Source of the DNA: G963676655 sp963676655
Lineage (GTDB): Bacteria > Verrucomicrobiota > Lentisphaeria > Victivallales > Victivallaceae
Direction of reading: 5' to 3'
NCBI GenBank assembly: GCA_963676655.2
Contig: CAXXKX010000003.1
Location: forward strand, 3,906,001-3,970,000
DNA length: 64,000 nucleotides
A program made the translations under genes and the position numbers. The notes under the pieces were generated by a model. That model saw nothing but the letters and a program-made list of their open reading frames with translations. It had not been told where the DNA came from and did not search any database. Positions 60,101 to 64,000 of the stretch are shown one piece after another (within the stretch, counting starts at the first letter, position 1; every line of letters starts with the position of its first letter).

Positions 60101-63100
60101 GCTTGTTAATAATATCATTTACAATAATATAACTGAAATATATACCTCTCCCCATGTGCGGGTGGTTACCGATATCTATTTTGATGATACGGTTTCCGTC
60201 AGATATACCTGGAACAATATTATCGGGAAAAGCCATGCCGATGATTATACCTTTAATACCGGCGATACCAATTATTTTAATAAAAATAATATTATCGGGG
60301 ACGGTTCCGGTTATATTGCACAGGTGCGCCTTGACGACACCATGAAATATAATGGCGGTATGACGCAGAATTACCGTGTGCTGGATAACAGCGTTGCCTA
60401 TGGCGCCGGTACGGATCTGCCTGACGAAACTCCTGACGGCGAAGATCTTACTCATGTGACGACTGACCAGCGCGGACTGGAACGCGATATTGCAGACCGT
60501 TACGGCAATACCACTCCGAATATTGGTTCTTATGAGTCGTTAACCATGGTTTATGTTAATTCAAGCGCGGATGAAAGTACCGTCTCTGATGCCGGCTATA
60601 ATTATATCCTGAACCGTCCGGGCTGGGAAAGTGACGATGTCACGTTCCGTGATGCTCTGTTCTGGGCTGATTACAATGCTTTAATTACCGTCAGTGTGCA
60701 GTTGGCCTCTGAAAACTGGAGTGGAGAAGTCATTACTCAGACCGATGGTGCCTGGACTATCAGTACCGGAGTGGATATAAACGGGGAAATTCATTACTAT
60801 TACTACATAGACAATATTTCCAACGGACGGATTGTTTTTACTGATTATGCTTCCGGCGTAACCGTATATAATTATTATGTCGGTGAAACCGATGGCGTCA
60901 GAGTTTTGTATGATGACGCGACAGGAGGCTACAGCTATGTTGATTCTTCAAGCTCGACAACAATTGATTTGACTCGGATTGATGTTTCCTCCAGTGATGT
61001 AGTCGTTACCACTCAGGGTGAATATAATGTATATTCCTATCGCGGAGACAATGCACTGCTTGACGGCAAAGTCCTGGTCGCTGAATTTAATTCCGAGACC
61101 GGACAGGTTGAGTTCTTCTATTTCGTTGAGACCCAGTCTTTGGCGGTAGTCGATGTTCAGGTTTGCGAAATGAAAGATCCTTCCAGTATTTACGTCGACA
61201 GCATGACCCAGGGGCGTTTGATTGATTCCGGCGATGCGGTTGGCGCAAGTGATTACAGCTATTACGCTGGAGAATACCAGGGCGCGAATGTTGAATATGA
61301 CGCGGTGAACGATCAGTATTATTATATGGATTACTTTGACCCGGCCAATCCGGTCAGGGTTGACCTCGCCAGGCAGGATGTTTCTGCGGTTGATGTAACT
61401 ACGACTCTTGACGATAAAGGTTTTGCCACATATACCGAAACCGCGACCGGTCAGGTGCTGATTGCTGAATATAACAGCGGAACCTACCAGTATTTCTATT
61501 TTAAACAGGAGAGTGACGCCGGTTCCGGTAATTACGATCAGGTTATTGCCGTAAATGAATGTCGCTTGAGATATAGTGTTACTCCTGAGTCCACTCAGCG
61601 TATAACGACCTCAGAAGACAATTATTTCTATAATATAGACAACGTTTCCGAAGGCAAAGTGGTTTACGAAGAGCAGACCACCGCTTATGAAACGGTATAT
61701 AAATACTACATTGGCGAGGATGACGGGGTTAATGTACTTTATGACGCCCTGACCGACCAATATTCCTATATCGACCCGAGCAACCAGCAGACGGTTGAGC
61801 TTACTCCGATCATGATTGATTCGAGTGATGTTGTTACCTCTACTGTGACTACTGCGGATGGCGAGTACAATGTGTATACCTATAACGGCAAAGAACTGGT
61901 TGCTCAATTCAATTCCACAACCAGGCAAACGGAATATTTCTTCTTTACTGAGACTGACTCCGGAGCGGTGGTTAATGTTGATGTTTGTGAGTTGACCGAG
62001 CCGGCCAGCATTTACATCGATTCTGTAACCCAGGGCCGATTAGTCGCTGAAGAGCCGGAAACAGATGTCTCCGACTATAGTTATTATGCCGGTGAAGTCA
62101 ATGGCGAGGTCGTTCAATATGACGTGGCTACCGGTGAATATTACTACATGGACGGAAACGATCGGGTTGAACTGCAGCAGCAGATGGTTGCCGCCGGTTT
62201 TGTGACTGAGACGGTTGATGTCAACGGCTTTTCCACTTATACCGAGACATCCACCGGCCAGGTGTTGATCGCAGAAGATAACAACGGTGTGGTTGAATAT
62301 TTCTATCTGAATGAAGAAGTTGTTCCGGGTTCCGGGTCGTTTAACAAGACTATCGCGGTAAGTTCATGTCGTCTGGTCAATGACGTTAATGCTGAAAGCC
62401 AGGATCGTAACGGCGCTCCAGGACGAGCTGATTCATACTATATCGATAATATCTCTGATGGTAAAGTTATTTATGAGGACAATACCACTACTGACTATAT
62501 GTTCAGATTTTATGCCGGTGAAGACGGCGGAGAGGTTATCAGCGTCTTTAAATATTATGTCGGTGAGACTGACGGCTTTGAAGTCAATTATGATGCCGAT
62601 ACCGATACGTATTCCTATTATGACGACGGGACTTCCCAGGACGTTGAACTGACGTTGGTTGAAGTCAATGCAGAGGATGTCACCAGAGTTGAGACTGAGG
62701 AATATTCCTATTATATCTATTCCGGAACAGATGATGCTCTTTATACCACCGATTCTGAAGGAGTCACCACAGGGAAACAACTGGTGGCCGACTACAATGA
62801 GGAAACCGGGGAAACCGAATTCTACTATTTTACGGAGACGCTTGACCCGACTGTAATCATTAATGTTGAATCCTGTGAGCTGGTTGAAGCCGCCAATATT
62901 TATGTTGATGAAGTTTCACACGGCAGACTGGTTGACGGCGGCGAATCTGATTATGCCAGCAACTATCTCTATTATGCCGGAGAAGCTGACGGCGTGATGG
63001 TGGAATATGATGCCGCCGGTTATTATTACACGGATAACTCCGATCCGGATAACCCGGTCCGCGTTGATTTGGAAAGAACTGAAGTTGATGCGTCCGATGT

Positions 63101-64000
63101 TACAACCTATGAAAACGAAGAAAACGGCTATAATATCTACGTCAGAACCTCAGACGGCAAAGTCCTGATCGCGGAAAATAATGAAGGAACGGTTGAATTC
63201 TTCTTCCTGCAGCAGGAAAGCGTTGCCGGATCCGGTGATTTTGATGCAAATGTCGCGGTTACTGAATGCCGCCTCACTACTCACGTCTATCGTGACAATC
63301 TTGTCTATACCGGTCTGGCTCCGGATGTTGATACCAACTTCTATGTCGACAATATCACTGATGGTCGAGTGCTTTATGCTCAGGATTCCTCCGGCCAGAC
63401 CGAGCCGGTTCAGGATGGCGTAAATGTCTTTTATGATCCGGTTACCGGCCAGTATACATATACTTCTCTGGACAACACTGAAGTTGTTGAACTTGTTCAG
63501 AATTTTGTTGATCAGACTGATGTTCTCAGGACTACAGACGGCGAATCTTCAATCTACACCTATAACGGTGATGATCCTGAGCTTATCGGAAAACAGCTGA
63601 TAGCGCAGCTCAACACTGAAACCGGCTATACCCAGTTTTTCTACTTCACCGAAGCGCTGAATACAGATGCGGCAGTCAATGTAATGTTCTGTGACCTGGC
63701 TGATCCCGCCAGTATTTTTGTCGATTCCACTACCAGCGGACGCCTGATGGACATGGGCGAGTCCGAAGGGGTTTCCGATTACGGTTATTATGCCGGTCAG
63801 GCCGATGGCGAGATTGTCGAATACGATGTGGAAAACGGCAGTTACTACTATCTTGATGATGACGGGCTGCGGGTAGACCTTTATCAGCAAGAGGTTGCTG
63901 CCTCTTCGGTGGTTGAAATCGAGGATACAAAAGGTTATTCCACTTATGTGGAGGATGTTACAGCCCAGGTTCTGATTGCGGAGGATGACGGTTCCGGAAA
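54102..64000 (+). CDS. giant surface protein with LEPR-like motif, three DUF4347 modules, beta-helix and repeats (cut by window edge)
   Basis: Open from ATG 54102 (GAGGA 9 bases upstream) to the window end, 3299 codons with no stop. Residues 3-13 (LLEDRILFDGA) match the LEPRxxFDGAA-type N-terminal motif of giant exported proteins; no classical signal peptide. DUF4347-like modules lie at about 105-265 (degenerate), 286-435 and 608-757. About 760-2160 is a right-handed beta-helix with many GGGIY/GGAIF motifs, LTLREAV, NGGMTQNY and DQRG...IGSYE, as in choice-of-anchor Q / Chlamydia-Pmp-like passengers. From about 2234 there are nested repeats rich in Asp and Tyr. The acidic composition suggests calcium binding. 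Probably an adhesin or surface-layer fibre exported by the neighbouring TolC/HlyD/M50 cluster; that link is inferred. Confidence 0.88.
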   Translation, partial: MYLLEDRILFDGAAAVDIAEADQQLAQQNDQQTDAQEDASQSSSEANVHDPGTSAEAMTSDADDSSTDDTSGGSSEVDQLLQDILNSGNELDSSTAAADDYAAEDGVNVMIVSSSLDNAQELIDAIGDNTIVIEYDATVNTAGDLANALHDALGDQHAASIGFAVESNADGALEIFADEATSLATIDSDVQQQFWSEVNDVLNDGGRIDILSSDIASSENGAALLDHIADMADADVAASMDATGDADAGGNWYLERGDIDLTDVYFDSAKLANYDNVFSVNPSSVENEVAFIDSTVLDNDPILDELEARGVEIVELSIDGGIDEITDYLAEHTDIDAIHLITHGNEGYFMVGGEHFDAEFAQTHADDLAVWGESLSAEADILIYGTNLASSEDGQVLVQVLADATGADVAASDDVSGATGDWNLEYHSGVIEASMITVDAYNYNFTDFVVTDFGDSGADGQLRTILENISDGDSISFMSDADSDGIITLSLGELEISNYHISINGLDGNGNNVTIDAAEESRHFYINPDASVNLYNLNLVNGHAGAGNDGGSVYVAESAEATFNNVSFENAIDGDTADDGVAIYNEGTITVENITISGYANASSEDLYEVAFVNWSVQKDDPIIAELEARGIIIVELGEDALSDISEYLANHSGIDAIHIITHGNEGHFIIGHNNISADFVAANAEIFEAWGEALSENGDILIYGCNLTSTEAGVELTHLLADLTGADIAASNDETGARGDWNLEYRIGNIEAEAVVVNDYVYTLTNWVVNDESDVALISLADGQITLRKAIEELAQDGDSISFTINAVNGFQMDSINIYLNPNLGQLQVTQVDLTIDGYIQYPTTPITWAFVNIIEGVYREYGFVEADFNVDDPATWPSTWTQQDADNYKSDPANPLYQPGINDYVIVTDDSLRHRIFYINQDASLTLRNLYLTRGYAVYDPDNIDDPSNGNGGSIYNAGDLTLVNVSILGARADVSGGAIFNGGDGSEFTNEAGDLTFYSGHLTILRDDDFTVRPPAIGFLGGGDYGDGFIYKLEAGGEELHYGLGNYYGIGDYNFDYDYWYDYNFDPTDIDANGGIFRSNIAYASGGGIAAVHTSITEIAGISASRPTYFSYNYVINGSGGGIYTEGAFSAMFVTFTGNQAGVGSNAVGSGGGIYLEAVEDSTLLYAVDMSNNVATIDGGGIYMNNSADLNVWWSIIYENDAQNGGGIYIANSGNLVISSPILNQLESNVFYAGNYDARSKVSGSITTTRGYNYTSNTPGGIYDNDASVDGGGVYMDFSGDLLVNYNRINGNEAIGNGGAFYVKRSGDVFFSDTELYANTAENGGGIYYDGVWDDPESGSYYVGTLTASTSNISLNTAHSSGGGIYQLGGAIDLVNSTVSQNVAGYGQQGGGIYLMSGDISLRFTTFAYNQFLGYIGEGAALYLGGVDLYGFDDVSSIYAVNNIFYNSSELGSASQIKLDWNQSRPADSVTSLYNLLSDYSVTDAPYMTTGTYVTVQSDYGYNYDTDTNPTSTVGYNIVGHNTASYQYIEEGLYLDDSAEYHANYRTRSYAIMYKESIAYGYGTASIIDSGSAASYSLMVFDYDASTDKYNIVWDVEEVQISMDQRGNNRLGYDEDGNLNDTPSIGAFEPLFYVTVSSKGDDSGLVWIVDENGYSFDAALTSGLTLREAVYWLDTFDRDASLTAGKGPQNNQSLYDPERYVRFDFEDGTFSLAEGADNTITLTYGYIWIGAYHQGVSTSKDIVIGAIPEEDLGFRGADETYMAQDDPRRITVTIGTTGRHFAVDYGSSAILNNLTLINGYSSSQARSVNGFDTDFGGSIYNSGVLTLNNMYLHDNAAAPPSAAFDGWGGAIFNDSTGELYIYDSTISDNAVYSIAKSGNNAYGGGIFNYAGYIWIERSNISNNTAYEVGSENTNSVAGAGIYSYLGTVTIINTTIAENLLSGATNDTNLNAGSAIYALGTDLYLYDCTITANRTNRKDDLTVPLSSAISVVGGGELELVNNIIYNNITEIYTSPHVRVVTDIYFDDTVSVRYTWNNIIGKSHADDYTFNTGDTNYFNKNNIIGDGSGYIAQVRLDDTMKYNGGMTQNYRVLDNSVAYGAGTDLPDETPDGEDLTHVTTDQRGLERDIADRYGNTTPNIGSYESLTMVYVNSSADESTVSDAGYNYILNRPGWESDDVTFRDALFWADYNALITVSVQLASENWSGEVITQTDGAWTISTGVDINGEIHYYYYIDNISNGRIVFTDYASGVTVYNYYVGETDGVRVLYDDATGGYSYVDSSSSTTIDLTRIDVSSSDVVVTTQGEYNVYSYRGDNALLDGKVLVAEFNSETGQVEFFYFVETQSLAVVDVQVCEMKDPSSIYVDSMTQGRLIDSGDAVGASDYSYYAGEYQGANVEYDAVNDQYYYMDYFDPANPVRVDLARQDVSAVDVTTTLDDKGFATYTETATGQVLIAEYNSGTYQYFYFKQESDAGSGNYDQVIAVNECRLRYSVTPESTQRITTSEDNYFYNIDNVSEGKVVYEEQTTAYETVYKYYIGEDDGVNVLYDALTDQYSYIDPSNQQTVELTPIMIDSSDVVTSTVTTADGEYNVYTYNGKELVAQFNSTTRQTEYFFFTETDSGAVVNVDVCELTEPASIYIDSVTQGRLVAEEPETDVSDYSYYAGEVNGEVVQYDVATGEYYYMDGNDRVELQQQMVAAGFVTETVDVNGFSTYTETSTGQVLIAEDNNGVVEYFYLNEEVVPGSGSFNKTIAVSSCRLVNDVNAESQDRNGAPGRADSYYIDNISDGKVIYEDNTTTDYMFRFYAGEDGGEVISVFKYYVGETDGFEVNYDADTDTYSYYDDGTSQDVELTLVEVNAEDVTRVETEEYSYYIYSGTDDALYTTDSEGVTTGKQLVADYNEETGETEFYYFTETLDPTVIINVESCELVEAANIYVDEVSHGRLVDGGESDYASNYLYYAGEADGVMVEYDAAGYYYTDNSDPDNPVRVDLERTEVDASDVTTYENEENGYNIYVRTSDGKVLIAENNEGTVEFFFLQQESVAGSGDFDANVAVTECRLTTHVYRDNLVYTGLAPDVDTNFYVDNITDGRVLYAQDSSGQTEPVQDGVNVFYDPVTGQYTYTSLDNTEVVELVQNFVDQTDVLRTTDGESSIYTYNGDDPELIGKQLIAQLNTETGYTQFFYFTEALNTDAAVNVMFCDLADPASIFVDSTTSGRLMDMGESEGVSDYGYYAGQADGEIVEYDVENGSYYYLDDDGLRVDLYQQEVAASSVVEIEDTKGYSTYVEDVTAQVLIAEDDGSG
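60801..64000 (+). repeat. nested 270-300-codon repeats in the giant protein
   Basis: The word Y-(I/V)-D-N-(I/V)-(S/T)-x-G-(R/K) recurs with its Asp codon at 60810, 61638, 62445 and 63348 (spacings 828, 807 and 903 bases). Each unit splits into two related halves, the second starting SIYVDS-TQGRL (for example Asp at 61197). The fourth unit runs into the window edge. Each half has one Cys near its end (VCEM, ECRL, VCEL, SCRL, SCEL, ECRL, FCDL). Confidence 0.88.

Overview
This 64 kb window looks like chromosomal DNA of a bacterium of the PVC group, most like a Lentisphaerota (Victivallis-type) genome. The reasons are the DapL route to meso-diaminopimelate, a sugar-catabolic gene set run by AraC-type regulators (GH116, GH43-like, sialidase-like, rhamnulokinase, UroD-like genes), a GspE/PilB-type ATPase, a RAYT transposase with REP-like repeats, and a giant LEPR-motif/DUF4347 surface protein. 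Taxonomy is an inference from gene content. No tRNA, rRNA, CRISPR array or prophage was seen.

Layout. 1-2.2 kb: the N-terminal part of a GH116 glycosidase (minus strand, cut by the window edge) diverges from an AraC regulator. 2.7-8.8 kb: gltB-gltD glutamate synthase operon with a strong terminator. 8.9-12.1 kb: a TerB-like/AI-2E-permease fusion diverges from a second AraC regulator. 12.1-15 kb: murE and dapL diverge, one making and one consuming the diaminopimelate branch of peptidoglycan synthesis. 15-16.4 kb: a GspE/PilB-like ATPase with an unusual N-terminus.

16.5-24 kb is an AT-rich accessory island. It holds a secreted orphan protein, a MITE-like hairpin element, nfu, two pairs of tandem paralogous secreted or anchored proteins, the stump of a third tandem copy, and a REP-like array with two 130-bp direct repeats. 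24-27.5 kb: two paralogous membrane/TPR-like genes lead directly into priA. 27.6-34.3 kb: a 1139-aa secreted GH71/GH99-like multidomain protein, a HAD phosphatase, a DUF2079 membrane protein and a small membrane protein. 34.3-37.8 kb (minus): rpmE-prfA followed closely by a GH43-like propeller gene and a PfkB sugar kinase. 38.1-39.1 kb: RAYT transposase. 39.1-43.7 kb: an acidic zinc-ribbon protein, a cupin, rhaB, an OppA-like binding protein and a small, apparently well-expressed 58-aa protein. 43.8-47.5 kb (minus): sialidase-like and UroD-like genes, then thiI with a tandemly duplicated 3' end.

47.6-64 kb is the most interesting block. A tight minus-strand operon encodes a periplasmic adaptor, a membrane-anchored HlyD-type adaptor, and a PqqD-like/M50-peptidase/HlyD fusion. 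Diverging from it are a TolC-like lipoprotein and a giant surface protein of which 3299 codons are visible before the window ends. The giant protein has an N-terminal LEPR-like motif, three DUF4347 modules, a long GGGIY-type beta-helix and nested 270-300-residue acidic Tyr-rich repeats with about one Cys per half-repeat. With no ABC or RND pump in the window, this may be a type-I-like export system built around an M50-HlyD protein and its giant substrate.
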